A stretch of 64,000 nt of DNA from Cladocopium goreaui (GCA_947184155.2 CAMXCT020000824.1:616001-680000), one strand, 5' to 3'; numbered from the stretch's first letter, positions 1 through 12,479 are shown. The notes: a model not told the origin generated them from the sequence alone. A program made the numbers and translations.

Positions 1-1530
1 GTAGCTAGCTTAACTAAAAGGTGAGGTCTCCCCCAGTTTTGCCTGCTCGTTTATAACACCCATGAGCGATAGTTATATCCCCCATAAACTTTATAGTTAA
101 CCACATCATGACTTAACCTACTTATGTAGGGGGCCTGCCGAAGATGAGATGTTTAATTTTCCCAATGGGAAATCCACTACTGGATGGGAATCTGACTATA
201 GAGCATATTTTATATGTTTGGTGGCTCCTTATGCAAATCCGAGAATATTCGTTTACTGTAATACCCAATCTACTGTTCTTGGTGCTATAGAAATATACTT
301 GTAGTAATATTTATGATTTATTTAATCTTAGTGCTATGTATTGAACTATTTTGTATTATCACATTACTAGTACTGGTGTAATATGTCTTATTTTAAATTC
401 TAATGTTATACCCAATCTGGTGATTCAAACGATGGGGCACCACCTTGTGCCTGATGAGGGTCGTTTTTCGAGGTAAACTTTGGTTGCATGCATGTTGTTG
501 GTCATATTGGGGATATATTCAGCGAAGCTGCTAACAAGACATGTTTTTGTTGCTGGATGTTTTTCAGCGTTTCCATGTTCTCGAGAGGAGGCGAATGAAT
601 ATGACGACCTCACTGCAACGTCACATTTTACACATACCCTTTGATTATTTGACGTAGCTCCATGTTTACTTGGTAAATGATCATAAACCATACAACACAA
701 TATTGGATGGTCCACATCAATGTGAAGTAACCAGACGGTATATACATATACATGATGGTAACTTCACATAGGGGGAATATCCCCTCTGCAGGGCCGAACT
801 TTTCAGGTTTGATCAACAATCATGGGCATCTCAGTTGGTGTTTCATGAGATGGGGTAGAAACTTCTGAAATTCCCATATTTTGGGGGAATAGCCAACCTT
901 AACCAGCTATTTGAAGCTACCTAAGGTACCACGTTTTTGAATGTTTTTGACTCATAGCCAGATATTGAAAATTAGCCATGATTGAAGCTCTTTCCAAGTG
1001 GCTTCACACAATTCACACTTATCATTGGTGCTACATGGTTTCAGTGATGTCCTTTTTCCATTTAGTGCTTTCGTTTCAAGCTGCGGTTTCCGTTGGCCAT
1101 GTCAGATCGCATTGGATGATTGTTTGAAACTTTGGAATTTCGCTGGAATTCTCCCAAGCTCCAGCAGACGGTCTCGATTTTTGGGTCGCGACCCACTTTT
1201 TTTTCCCATTGGGGGATTCGTGGATTTCATGTTTTTTTTGGCGTGTTAGCCGTCAAGAGTCAAGAATGGGGATATCATTGATATCGGTTGATATAATTGA
1301 CAAGAGATTGTTGTTTGACAATGAGAGTGGATTATGATTGATTTATTGTACTGGGTAGTAATATAGCCCAGTGCCGAGGAATAGCAGTTAACCAACAAAT
1401 ATTTCATGTGATGGGACAGGGTAGCAATGCCTCGGCTCAATCGGAGATACCTGGAGTTTGTGATACCTTAAGTGTGTTATTTGTTTAAGTCCTGTGTCAG
1501 GCAAGCGGCCATGATAACATGTACGCTTAT
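1..1530. other. AT-rich non-coding DNA
   Basis: No exon-like island. The first 130 bases and 420-480 contain GGGGCACCACCTTG and CCCCAGTTTT words of a dispersed family that recurs across the window (see 4500-4650). The TATAGTTATA words are also typical of that family. Nothing else is supported. Confidence 0.5.
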
Positions 1531-1649
1531 GTTAGCATGTACATATAGGGTGGTCGAGAAGTGAAAGACACCAAGTTTGTTGCCTTAGTTGAAGGGCAAC
1601 ACATTTGTATTTAATTGCCTCCGGCAAGCCCGCCGGCCATAGGGAGGTG

Positions 1650-2020
1650 GCCCCAAGGGAGTTTGATGTGCATTCTAGGTGGAAGACCGCGAGAGAGCAG
1701 AAGAGAAAAGAAGGAGAAGAAGAAGAATAATAAGAAAGGAAGACTAAGACAAAGCCGTAAAACAGAAGCGGCTTTTGTAGCAAGGGTTGCTGTAACAACC
1801 TATTGACCGTATACCAAAGTTGTACCGCCCCCAGCAAAGTAGCGCCAGGTACTATGTATGAGCCTCTGGCTTGACAGCAGACCACCGCATGGAAGGAGAC
1901 AGGGTGGAAGCGAAGAGAGATTGCCCCAAGGGAGGTTGATGCGCACGCTAGGTGGAATTCCTGCGAGAAGAAGAGACGAAGACAGAGCCGTAGATCAGAA
2001 GCAGCTTGAGTAGCAAGTGC
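1650..2020. repeat. Diverged tandem duplication
   Basis: Two copies, about 1655-1800 and 1922-2020, share GCCCCAAGGGAG, GATG.GCA...CTAGGTGGAA, GACA.AGCCGTA and AGTAGCAAG. The first has gained a purine-rich AGAAGAAG expansion. The minus strand is open across both (frames up to 245 codons), but the residues are low-complexity Ser/Leu/Thr. Confidence 0.55.
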
Positions 2021-2159
2021 GTGCTTGAACACCCAATGGAACGCATACCAAATGAGCACTGGTCGATCAGTATCGTGTGCGTCCTGTGACGAGTACCTGT
2101 AGACGACGATAATGCTGTATGCAATGCCATTGGCTACCGGCACTACCAGTGTAGAATTT

Positions 2160-2345
2160 GGGGAAGCAAGGAGGAAGGAGTAGAGGAGTAAAGGAGTCGG
2201 AGTAGGTGTTGGCGTAGGAGTAGGAGTAGGAGTAGGAGGAGTAGTAGTAGTAGTCGTCGTCGTCGTCATCGTCGTCGTCGTCGTAGTCGTAGTAGTCTAG
2301 TAGTCGTAGTACTAGTACTAGCACTAGCAGTACTAAGGGGGGGTG
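2160..2345. repeat. Trinucleotide-rich tract (GGAGTA / GTC / TAG)
   Basis: Runs of GGAGTA, then GTCGTC, then TAGTAGT and ACTAGTACTAGC. Produces Tyr/Asp/Thr/Pro homopolymers in translated frames. Simple sequence. Confidence 0.85.
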
Positions 2346-2599
2346 ACCTTGATTCAGACGAAGCAAAAACGCGCAGCAAGACAACAAAGGAACAAGTGCA
2401 AGCCAAGAACAGAAAGAAGAACAACACTTTCCAATCAGACACGCCGGCAGGCCGGAGGATTGTATATGGCACAGTTGCACATGAATAATATGTTTACATA
2501 TTGACCACATTTACCCTTGCAAATTGTGTACACATATGGCATATGCATTTGCAGACGCAAATACTTACACATATGTATGCATATTGATGCAGGTGCGTA

Positions 2600-3915
2600 T
2601 ATGTATACATACTAGCACATAGAAGTACAGACAAGTAAATACAAGTACTTACAAGTACAAGTACATACAGGCACATACAAGTACATACAAGTACATACAA
2701 GTACATACACGTACATACACGTACATACAAGTACATACAAGTACATACAAGTACATACAAGTACATACACGCACATACAAGCACATACAAGCACATAGAA
2801 GTACATAGAAGTACATAGAAGTACATAGAAGTACATATATATATATACATACATACATACATACGTACATACATCCATGCATACATACATACAAGTACAT
2901 ACATACATACGTACGTACGTACGTACGTACGTAAGTACATACATACATACATACATACAAGTTCATACAAGTTCATACATACATACAAGTACATACATAC
3001 ATACATGCATGCATACATACATACATACGTACATACATACAAGCATGCATGCGTGCATGCATGCATGCGTGCATGTACATACATACATGTAAATACAAAC
3101 ATGTACATACATACATGTACATACATACATGTACATACATACAAGTACATACATACACGTACATACATACACGTACATACATACATGTACATATTTACAA
3201 TGACATACATACATACCTACCTACCTACGTACCTACCTACGTACCTACATACATACATACATACATTCATACATACATACATACATACAAGTTCATACAA
3301 GTTCATACATACATACAAGTACATACATACATACATACATACATACATACATACTTACTTACATACTTACTTACATACTTACATACTTACATACTTACAT
3401 ACTTACATACTTACACACTTACACACTTACATAATTACATACTTATATACTTACATACATACTTACATACTTACATACAAGTACATACAAGTACATACAA
3501 GTACATACAAGTACATACAAGTACATACATACATACAAGTACATACAAGTACATACATACATACATACATACATACATACATACATACATACATACATAC
3601 ATACATACATACATACATACATACATACATACAAGTACACACAAGTACATACAAGTACAGACCAGCACATACACGTATATACAAGTCCATACAAGTACGT
3701 ACAAGCAAATACAAGTACATACAAGTACTTACAAGTACATACAAGTACGTACATACAGACATACATACATTCCTACATACAGACATACAGACATACAGAC
3801 ATACAGACATACATACATACATACAGACATCCAGACATACAGACATACAAACATACAAACATACAGACATACATACCTACCTACGTACGTACGTACGTAC
3901 ATACATACATACATA
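2600..3915. repeat. TACA/CATA tetranucleotide microsatellite with variants
   Basis: About 1.3 kb of ACAT, CAAGTACATA, CATGCATG, ACGTACGT, ACTTACAT and CAGACATA variants in blocks. Each variant is locally homogenised, which points to slippage plus block duplication. All the Tyr/Cys/Met/Val or His/Thr/Tyr/Ile reading frames here are products of the repeat. Confidence 0.97.
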
Positions 3916-4499
3916 TGTTTTTTGTTTTTACACATATATACGCATCGACTTTGTGGTCGCAAACACTCCGGGCGATTGCTGACAACTTACTAGCTGGTTT
4001 TCACATCCTACAATGTAGGGCCCCCCAGTTATAAGTTGGTCTGTAGACCCCAGTGACTCTAATTAGTTATTTATGATAAACCTTAGTTATTGGAGTTATA
4101 AACAAACTCAGCTATCGACCTGTTGTTCATGGTAAGAAACCTCCAGAAAAGGTTTGGTGTTTTGAAGCCTGAATTTGCTCGGTTGGTGACATTGGGACGA
4201 TTCCTTTTGCCATAAACTTCCTGCTGAAGATTTTATGGGATTAGCAGTGATCCCTGCCCCGGTCATTGACCTCTTGCCAGATGCAAAAACATCCGAACAT
4301 GGATCCGCAAAAACAAAGTCTGGGTCAAAAAACATGGATCGGCACTAAGAACCTGGGCAAATATCGGTTGAATAGATGTTGTTCTTATTGTTGCTTTGCC
4401 ACACGGGGATATATTCACTCCGAGATGACCCGAGAGAATTTATGGCCAGTATCATAACGCGGTGAAATGGTGATCATTTCGGGTTGCTTCAACGCAATG

Positions 4500-4650
4500 T
4501 GGCTCCCCCCAGTCACCCAGTCATAAGTTGGGTTACAATCCCCATTATATAACATATTATAACTAGTTCGGTATAAGTATCATAAACCATAGTTTTATTT
4601 GAATTATAAACCAACTTAGCTATCGTAAACGGAGGTCCCACTTAGTTTCG
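4500..4650. repeat. Dispersed element with CCCCAGT.ATAAGTTGG ends
   Basis: Contains CCCCCAGTCACCCAG, AAGTTGGGTTACAATCCCC, then ATCATAAACCATAG and a reverse-like end AACCAACTTAGCTATCG followed by GGTCCCAC. The same words occur near 4020, 10545, 10910-11010, 13630-13720, 27160-27270, 39080-39140, 49770-49930, 54600-54760, 55205-55310, 55600-55715 and 61320-61385. It looks like an inverted-repeat family; ends are approximate. Confidence 0.6.
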
Positions 4651-5412
4651 TCATTGGAAATTCAGGTCGCTGATCTGCGAGTTTCAACTCCGTCGTTGTC
4701 ACCCGGTATGCCGACCGCCAAATGGCAAGTTCATCATAGGAATAATGGTGATAAACCAATGCAATATAATGTTATGGATTAGAAGGAATTGCATTATAAG
4801 GAATTATAATGTATTATAATGGATCTATGGGTCCCGGTTTTCTCAAGTTGCGGGGGATAGACCCTGAGAGTTGTATCGATTGGAGTTTGTCAGGAGTTTC
4901 TTCAGAAGCATCACCGGCAATAGGTCGTGCGCTTTTGCCCCATGACGACGGGGAGACATAGGGATCCTGTTTGCTGGTGCCACTGTGGAGTGTTCTGCCA
5001 CCAAAAATGTCTACAGTAGAATGACGTGCACAAGTTTTTTTTTTGGAGTGCCAGAGATATCAGTCTTTACTAAGAGATGGGCCCCTACTCAGCAACCTCC
5101 AAGCTGTTTAGTGCGAAAACTGCCAATAGGGGGACGGAAAAAATTGCAGTGCGGCATGAAGTGAGGCAGCTGTCATTCCACGCCAAGTCGAACAGACTGT
5201 CCCGTCCTGCTCAAATTCGAGCAGCCTGTTACACTGCCACCCCATTGGGGTTTCATGGCTGGAGCTGACTAATTTGAAAAACTGTGCCTGTGGTATCGGT
5301 CGTGTCCCCCTCAACAAGATCACCTCTTGGTCCTGGTGGAAACGGTGGAAACGCTCAACGTCAAAGGGGGTGACTGGATAGTTTCATGGGGGATAGCTAG
5401 TATAGTTTTATA

Positions 5413-5508
5413 ACCCAAATGCTCCATGGTGCTGGAATATGTTCCAACATTTACCTAAAAAATCATCCAGTTTTGTAGGTAAATATACCATACATGGAGT
5501 ATATGGGT
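5413..5508. mobile_element. MITE-like inverted repeat, CCCATATGCTCC family
   Basis: Starts CCCAAATGCTCCATG and ends ATGGAGTATATGGG. Flanked by ATAA on the left and TAAT on the right, compatible with a 3-bp TAA target duplication. About 96 bp, no coding capacity. Confidence 0.65.
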
Positions 5509-5866
5509 AATGGTTTATAGATCTTCATAGTTGTATAAACCTAGGCATACACATGCACCAATCTTACCTGGATATCTATAATCTTTGCGTACATGGGCAC
5601 CTATGCTCAGATGAGAGCCAACTGCTGTTTTTTTAGCGATCCCATAAAGTGGGGCCCGCCCAATCCGACTTGATTGGTTCATAACGATAGCCCCTCCAAA
5701 GGATGGCCAAATCATAACTATGGATTTTCCTGTTCTCCCTGCGGATTACTAATTCGACTGGCTGTCACATTTTAGTGATCATCACACATCCATAGAATCC
5801 ATAGCTAGATGGGGTTATGAGGCAACTTAATCACTGGGGGAGTCCTTATTTGGCGGCGGCTCCAGG

Positions 5867-6945
5867 TTTTTCCCCACCTGCCAGGTGAGGGTTGTTAGAT
5901 TTTATGTCAGTTGCTTCCTCCTCGTCCTCCTCCTCCTCCTCCTCTCCTCTCTTCTCCTCTCCTCTCCTCGTCTCCTCTCCGCGTCTCCTCTCCTCCTGCT
6001 CCCTGCCGGACTTCAACCACGACCATCCACGCCCAGTGTGCCCTGCCGGACCTCAACCACGACCATCCACGTGTTCCCTGCCGGACCTCAACCGCGAGTA
6101 TCCGGGCCCAGTGTTCCCTGCCGGACCTGAACCACGACCATCCACGCCCAGTGTTCCCTGCCGGACCTCAACCACGACCATCCACGCCCAGTGTTCCCTG
6201 CCGGACCTCAACCGCGGGTATCCGCGCCCAGTGTTCCCTGCCGGACCTGAACCACGACCATCCACGCCCAGTGTTCCCTGCCGGACCTCAACCGCGAGGA
6301 TCCATGCCAAGTGTTCCCTGCCGGGCCTCAACCACGACCATCCACGCCCAGTGTTCCCTGCCGGACCTCAACCGCGAGTATCCACGCCAAGTGTTCCCTG
6401 CCGGACCTCAACCGCGAGTATCCACGCCAAAAGATATGCCACATAGAGTGCCAGAAGATATGCCAGATAGAATGTTAGAAGATATGCCAGATAGAATGCC
6501 AGAAGGTATGCCAGATAGAATGCCAGATAGAATGTCAGCTAGAATGCCAGAAGATATGCCAGATAAAGTGCCTAGAATGTTTGCCAGATAGAATGCCAGC
6601 AGATTTGCCAGATAATATGCCAGAAGATATGCTAGATAGAATGCCAGATGGAAATGCCAGAAGATTTGCCAGATAATATGCCAGAAGATATGCCAGATAG
6701 AATGCCAGATGGAATGCCAGAAGATATGCCAGAACATATGCCAGAAGATATGCCAGAAGATATGCCAGAGAATCTGCCAGAAGATATGCCAGAACATCTG
6801 CCAGAAGATATGCCAGGTAGAATGCCAGAAGATATGCCAGATAGAATGCCAGATCGAATGCCAGAAAATATGTCAGATAGAATGCCAGAAGATTTGCCAG
6901 TAACAAAATGTATAAATGTCATGGTGGGGATCACACGAAGTAAAG
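5867..6945 (+). mobile_element. Composite array element, copy 1
   Basis: Order: 5' end TTTTTCCCCACCTG CCAGGTGAGGG with the palindrome CACCTGCCAGGTG; GTTGTTAGATTTTAT; a TCC-rich tract; 40-bp units (5998-6431) built on CTGCCGGACCTCAACC; 12-bp units (6432-6901) of ATGCCAGAAGAT and ATGCCAGATAGA; then 3' end AAAATGTATAAATG TCATGGTGGGGATCA CACGAAGTAAAGT. Copies 2-4 share the ends. No transposase gene inside. The long reading frames are open in several frames because the unit lengths and contents lack stops. Confidence 0.85.
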
Positions 6946-8222
6946 TTTTTTTTTTTTTTTTCTGGGTTGGGTATATTTCATCAGATGATCCCAGAGTGAT
7001 CTGATCCTACGCTGCTCTTGGCTCCAGGCCATTGGTTGAATATCGCACTGGAACGCTATAGGAACCTAGGAGGGAGCACCGAAACTGGGTGAAACATGTT
7101 CGGTAGGTGAATGGGCTATTTTTGGGGCTTGTGTATGGGCGGTTGGAAGTCATATCTTGCTGAAGAGGCAAAACAGTTAAACATAATAAACATATGAGTT
7201 GTTTTCAAACCCCCATGAACTGTAGAGGTATCTACATAGACTAACCGACTATGGGGCACCACCTTGTGAACATATCAACCAGACTCCATCGCTTTGCCAT
7301 GCACCCCAGGTCGAGCTTAGACCTAGGGGAACAGCAGACCCTCAAGCTCGATCGATATCCAACCGTAGATATATCCACCAAAAAACGATTCGTTTCTGTT
7401 TGCCCAGTTATCTCTACTAACATCCCCAGTATACAACTCAACAATATTTCTGTGTCCACTTGTGAATCAGTCAAATCCCCATAATACCAAGTGACCTATC
7501 GTCCTATCCTAATGCAACCCCTGTGAAACTGTGAACCCCCTAAAATCGTCAAGCCGACAACGCAATGTCACAAGCAGATGATGCCGCGGGGGGCCATGCC
7601 ACATTTATGAGGCAGCTGGGTGTCACGATGGGCTGATCTCAAGGGCTTTTGAACCCCAAAAGGAAGGTTCTATGCATGTCCTGGCACTCCTTTCAAGACT
7701 TGGATGGTAAACATATGGTATATCCTCTAGATGGTAGGAAAATAACCAGATGGTTATTAACCAGATGGTTAGTTTCTGGTCATGGATGATATTGAACATT
7801 GAAAGGAAAACCATTTCACTCTATGGCGACCATGATTTTCCTGATCTCTCTTTTTTATCAATCCATGGACACATCAGATTCGCTCATGGCAGAAACCGCA
7901 TCCATCCCTGGGGGTCAATGATCTTGACCCCCCATGATTTTAGCATGGCATTGCTTCTTTGAAGATAGGCCGGTGCCACCTTTTTTGCGATCAGGCATTG
8001 CTTAGTACGGGGTATACAGAATGTTTAAAGGCTGGAGTAAATTGGTGGATGGTTGGTGAAATGGTGAGTGTTTAAGCACACGTTTTTTTGACAACGGAGA
8101 AATTGGATATCCCGCTTTTTGACCCTCGGGTCATCTAAGGGAGGTTTCCTGATACAACCTATGTGGTCCCTGAGATAACACTTCACCGGGTGAACCGCCA
8201 TGGAATCTTAAAATATGTCTAC
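6946..8222. other. Non-coding stretch
   Basis: A T-run follows the composite element (6946-6961). A fragment of the GGGGCACCACCTTG family lies at 7250. TAACCAGATGGTTA inverted words (7690-7760) look like a decayed element. No exon-like island. Confidence 0.45.
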
Positions 8223-8337
8223 TACCCTCTGGTTATTTAACATAGCAATGGAAAATTGCCCATTTATAGATGGTTTACCTATTAAAACCTTCTTGTATAA
8301 GGGATTTTCTATGGCTATGTCAAATAACCAGATGGTA
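8223..8337. mobile_element. MITE-like element, TACCCTCTGG family
   Basis: Starts TACCCTCTGGTTATTTAAC and ends AAATAACCAGATGGTA with ATGGCTATG near the right end. Near-perfect terminal inverted repeats, about 115 bp. No clear flanking duplication. Confidence 0.75.
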
Positions 8338-8936
8338 AATTCAACCATTATAACAGTACATGGTTACACACCTCTACTGAAATCTCTAGTTAATTCTTCT
8401 ACCATTGTTCTGAATGCTCATCATAATGATGATATTTGATGATATTTGTCTTTTGTGTAGTAATCCGAATATGGTATACCTTCAAGTAATTTAACAGGTT
8501 GTTTTGAGAAATGGCCCATTCATACATCATTCCATTATTAAGATGGTTGTGTCGAAAAGAACAATGTTTAATTACCAGAGAGTTTGTTTTGATATTTTTT
8601 GAGTATCTATGTTAGCCCATCTAACTATAGTTATTTCATGTACAATTTCAACACCATAATCCCATAGTTTAGTGAACCAAATTAATATAAGATGATATAT
8701 ATATATATATATAACCATGTATGATCTTCATATCCATAACTAGGTAATACTAGCTTGATATATTTTATATAAGCCTAAGCCGCCGTGCTCAAAAAACGTT
8801 CACTTCGAAAAATCTCATCGTGAAATCTCACCAGGTATGATCAAACTTCCGAGGCGCGGGCGGATGGTGGCTTTGTGGTACAAAATTAGATGGGCCTTTC
8901 CGGAAATTTTAGCGACTCCTGGTTAGTAACTGGGGT

Positions 8937-9147
8937 TACCCTCTGGTAAATAAACATAACTATGGAAAATCACCATTTTTAATGGGTAAATCCACTATAA
9001 ATGGCCATTTTCAATAGCTATGTTAAATTACCAGAGGGTAGTGATACCCTCTGGTAAATTAACAGTTGGACCCTGAAAAGAACCAATTTTTAATGGAAAC
9101 TAATCTTCCAACCCCTGGCAGGGTCTATGTTAATTTACCAGAGGGTA
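8937..9147. mobile_element. Two adjacent TACCCTCTGG-family elements
   Basis: Copy a (8937-9040) is TACCCTCTGGTAAATAAAC ... ATTACCAGAGGGTA. Copy b (9045-9147) has the same ends but a different middle (CTTCCAACCCCTGGCAGGG), the same subtype as 21633-21741. Only four bases separate them. Confidence 0.8.
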
Positions 9148-11430
9148 ACCCCCAATGAAAATTAATTAATGAACAATAAACCATTTACTAAAAAAACAGT
9201 TCGCTAACTCTAGCTAGCCCATCTAGCTAACCAGTAATCGAACATGGCAACGGGAAATCTTGGATGATCGCTGCAGATTTTGCGGTTGCCCTTGGTGAAT
9301 CTATACGTGGATTTGGGCAATGTCGCTGAATATATCAGCCCTGATTTGGGTGTAATGTGAATATGATGAATATGTTTTAAGATAGTCATGAATAATAGAT
9401 GTTTAATTAATATATGTTAACATTCTTACGTGTATAATTGGACTATACGCACATTATGGACATGCACACATGTACTTAATGTATCTTAATACTAATATTA
9501 GTACAATTGATATCATATTTTTTTGAAATAAGATATATATATATATACACACATTATGATACATTAATCAGCAAGTTGTTGGTTTTCTATCCTCAGTACA
9601 TACCAAAACTTTCTGAATCACCGAGTTGCTGGTCGTGATGTCTGGAAAATTGGGACGGCCTGACATCGTTGGAATCCCTATGGTTGATAAATGTATATAT
9701 GGCTATGGATCAATACCTATGAAAATAGCATTTTTAGGGGGATGATGTTCACCAGGGCTACTATTGGTTTTGACACACTGCCATATAAATGTTGATGATC
9801 TCATCACACATGTATGAGTAACCGACATTTTTTTAGCGGAAGACTAAAGTATTGGTTGGTGGACATGGGATGTTGTGCGAAAACATTCACAGCCGATAGG
9901 GGCCCACCCACTTACCGATACTCTATTCTTGCACATAGCATGGAAGTACAAACCTTCACAACCGATAGGGGACCACCCACTTTGGCCATGTCCATTACGG
10001 GTAGTAAGTAATTTTGTCCGCCACTCATATTCATAGATATTAATATTGATACATAGATAAGATATACTTAGATGGGTGGAGTTGGTTAACTAATATAGTA
10101 AATGGGAAACATTTCATTGTTTTTTTTTGGGGGGTTATAACCTCAGTTACTAACCATCGACATAGCGTTTTTCCTATGGCCCATCGACATAGCGAAGGTC
10201 ATTTCGTCCATTGCCAGGCGACGAAGCCATTTCTGCCTCTCCGTCCGACCACGGGTCCCACGGGTCCCACGGGTCCCACGGGTCCTACGGGTCCGGCTAC
10301 AAACCAGGACTGGGAAAGGACCAATTGTTTAACCTTACCAGGAAATTTTAGGGATGTTTCCAAATTTATCGATGTATATCATTGTATACCCTAATTTCAC
10401 TTCGAAGTGGTTTAACCTGCAAATTTCGGGGTACCATTTTCAGAGCGAAAAACATGGCTGGGATGGCTGATGCGTGAACCTTTTGTCGCAGGTGAAGATA
10501 GGTAGAAGGTGGGCCCCCCGTCCCCGTTTACGAAATCGCTAAGTTGGTTCACATAACTCCAATGGCTATGGAACTATGATTTATGATACGTATATTAAGT
10601 ATTCATGAGGTTTATACACCAACAAACACAACCACGGATGTTTCATTATTTAGCCATGAATCATAGCCAAACTGTTCATCCAAAACAGCTTTGGAAAATG
10701 GCTCATAGAAATATATAGATGATTTCGCTATTGGAGATGGTGATTTGACTAGGCACACTATTAGTTTACCACAGAATATGTTTGTGTTTATATAATCTCT
10801 TCTGTGACTTCTCCAAAAATGATGGGGAAACCCCAAATTCACAAATGCAACGGGGAACATGATAAACTTCTGATAAACCATTGAATTTTGAGATAGTCAC
10901 AGTGCGTCCCCCCAAGTTATAATTTGGTTTGTAAACCTTATTAACTATAGTTATATCCTCCATAAACTATAATTAACCAAGTTACAAACCAACTTAGCTA
11001 TTGCTTGAGGTCCCACAGCCTATGTTCAGACAAAGCTGTATCCTGCAAACAGGGATGAAGCTTTTGCATGAGGATTTTAGGAAAACGAACGCCCTCACCC
11101 GGAGTCGCTTTCACACATTTCCATTTACACATTTTTACTAGGTTAACCTTGGATGGGTAGTGACTAATCCGTCCTAACTAGTCTTTTGGTATTAATGGGA
11201 TTATCTACTAACCAGCTCGGAATTTATTTTTTTACAGGGTATCTAAGATTGGCCATGACATTGTCATTTACACATTTTTATAGTGATATAGTGATTGCTA
11301 CAGCTATACATCTCATTGCATCTCCACATTTTTCGAGTTTCATGATTTAATGATATCAATGGTTAAAAGTTGGGTGTCCTTCAATTCGTTCAAGTCTTGG
11401 ATTACAAAAAAACAACTGCATTTCCTTCAG
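9148..11430. other. AT-rich non-coding DNA with small repeats
   Basis: Holds TATA runs (about 9530), a 9-bp GGTCCCACG repeat (10252-10302) and family fragments at 10530-10600 and 10900-11010. CTAACCAGCTC-type text near 11150-11225 resembles that at 60770-60840. The Gly/Pro/Thr frame at 10176 is the 9-bp repeat. No exon seen. Confidence 0.45.
10252..10302. repeat. 9-bp minisatellite GGTCCCACG / GGTCCTACG
   Basis: Four to five units in tandem; translates as Gly-Pro-Thr repeats. Too short for a collagen gene and without a supporting exon. Confidence 0.85.
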
Positions 11431-11431
11431 C

Positions 11432-11548
11432 TATGGCCATGGCTATTAGTTTTAACTGGTTATTTCTATGGGATTATACATTCTATAAATGGGGTTATAG
11501 TTATATATATATAAGTACTTAAAACTGGTATAACTTGGGCCATAACTG
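11432..11548. mobile_element. CAGTTATGGCC family, reverse orientation
   Basis: Reads GGCCATGGCTATTAG ... TTATTTCTATGGGATTATA ... CTTGGGCCATAACTG, the reverse of 12717-12839. TATA expansion in the middle. Confidence 0.7.
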
Positions 11549-11697
11549 TTTGCGTTGTCTTAGACCTTCATTTCCGTGTGTTGGGCTTCACTGGATTTCA
11601 GGCTGGCCCCTTAAGCGACTTCGGTCCTGGTGAGATCTCCCCTGGAATCGTCCCGAACTGGCAAACCATAGTCATTCAAGTATGGATGCTACAATAT

Positions 11698-11757
11698 CTG
11701 GTTGGTGGTTTGGAACATTTTTTTTCCAGTTGGGAATGTCATCATTCGATCATCCAG
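11698..11757. mobile_element. Truncated CTGGTTGGTGG element
   Basis: Left end CTGGTTGGTGGTTTGGAAC and the internal GGGAATGTCATCAT are present. The right inverted repeat is missing. Confidence 0.6.
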
Positions 11758-11784
11758 TTGACAATATTTAGCTGTTTTTTCTCT

Positions 11785-11888
11785 CCCAGATGCTCCATGG
11801 TGCTGGAATATGAATCTCAACATTTGCCCCTAATTTATCACCCAGTTTTGTAGGTATATAAATATACCTCACATGGGTTGCATCTGGG
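11785..11888. mobile_element. CCCATATGCTCC-family inverted repeat
   Basis: CCCAGATGCTCCATGGTG ... ATACCTCACATGGGTTGCATCTGGG. Carries CACCCAGTTTTG.AGGTA in the middle, as in 40535-40636. Confidence 0.6.
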
Positions 11889-12479
11889 TATGCTACATCA
11901 CCAAGCTGGAAATGTTGGAATGTTCTTGGTGTAGCAGCGTATGTATCCGTGTGTATCGATTGAATCCCCTTTTTTATCACCTCTTACTTGTTTGGACGTA
12001 TAGTTTAGCTCAAAGTACGCTGTGTTATGTCACCATTTCGTTGGTTAAACTCCAAATCTCTGTAGGTTACGCAATATCCATCAATATCCCATTTCTTGTT
12101 GCTGAACAGCGTCCATAGGTTTTGTTTGAAATCCTTTAGATTCTGGTTGAAATCCTGTCTGTGGGTATGAAACTCCAGAATCTGGAACGCCAAAATCCTA
12201 TCAAAATTGTGGCCTATAGTTTTCTTGGTAATTAAAATTGAATGGTTTGAGACAAACCCAAATATGGGGTGGATATACAAACCATGTCAAAAACCACATT
12301 AAAACAACTCTAACCGCATCCCCCTAATTACACAAGCATGCATACCCCCAAGCTATGAAACTCCGAGCCAGGCTTTCGTGGATTGTGGATGTTTCATGAT
12401 GGAAGTTGTAGCCCATTCCCATGATGAGATGCCTCGCCAGGAAATCTTCCAATGTGGAGGACCCGAGGCGCCATGAGAA

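Larger units (their letters stand above)
3930..5866. other. Non-coding stretch with dispersed elements
   Basis: Apart from the element at 4500-4650 and an inverted repeat (CCCAAATGCTCC at 5413 to the ATATGGG end at 5508), I see no exon. A GC-moderate patch at 5080-5290 has an open frame, but no motif. Confidence 0.45.

Noticed and set aside
2494-3993. Long reading frames rich in Tyr/Cys/Met/Val and His/Thr/Tyr on both strands
   Set aside because: They are translations of the TACA/CATA microsatellite; the 4-bp period lacks stops in several frames.
5998-6431. 40-bp repeats as a CRISPR array
   Set aside because: No distinct spacers between repeats, units are contiguous, and the genome is eukaryotic.
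6408-6934. Minus-strand frames ([26 protein letters not shown]) that look like membrane proteins
   Set aside because: They are the reverse frames of the 12-bp array; hydrophobicity follows from the repeat.
10176-10394. Collagen-like Gly-Pro-Thr protein
   Set aside because: Only four or five units from a 9-bp repeat, with no exon support.
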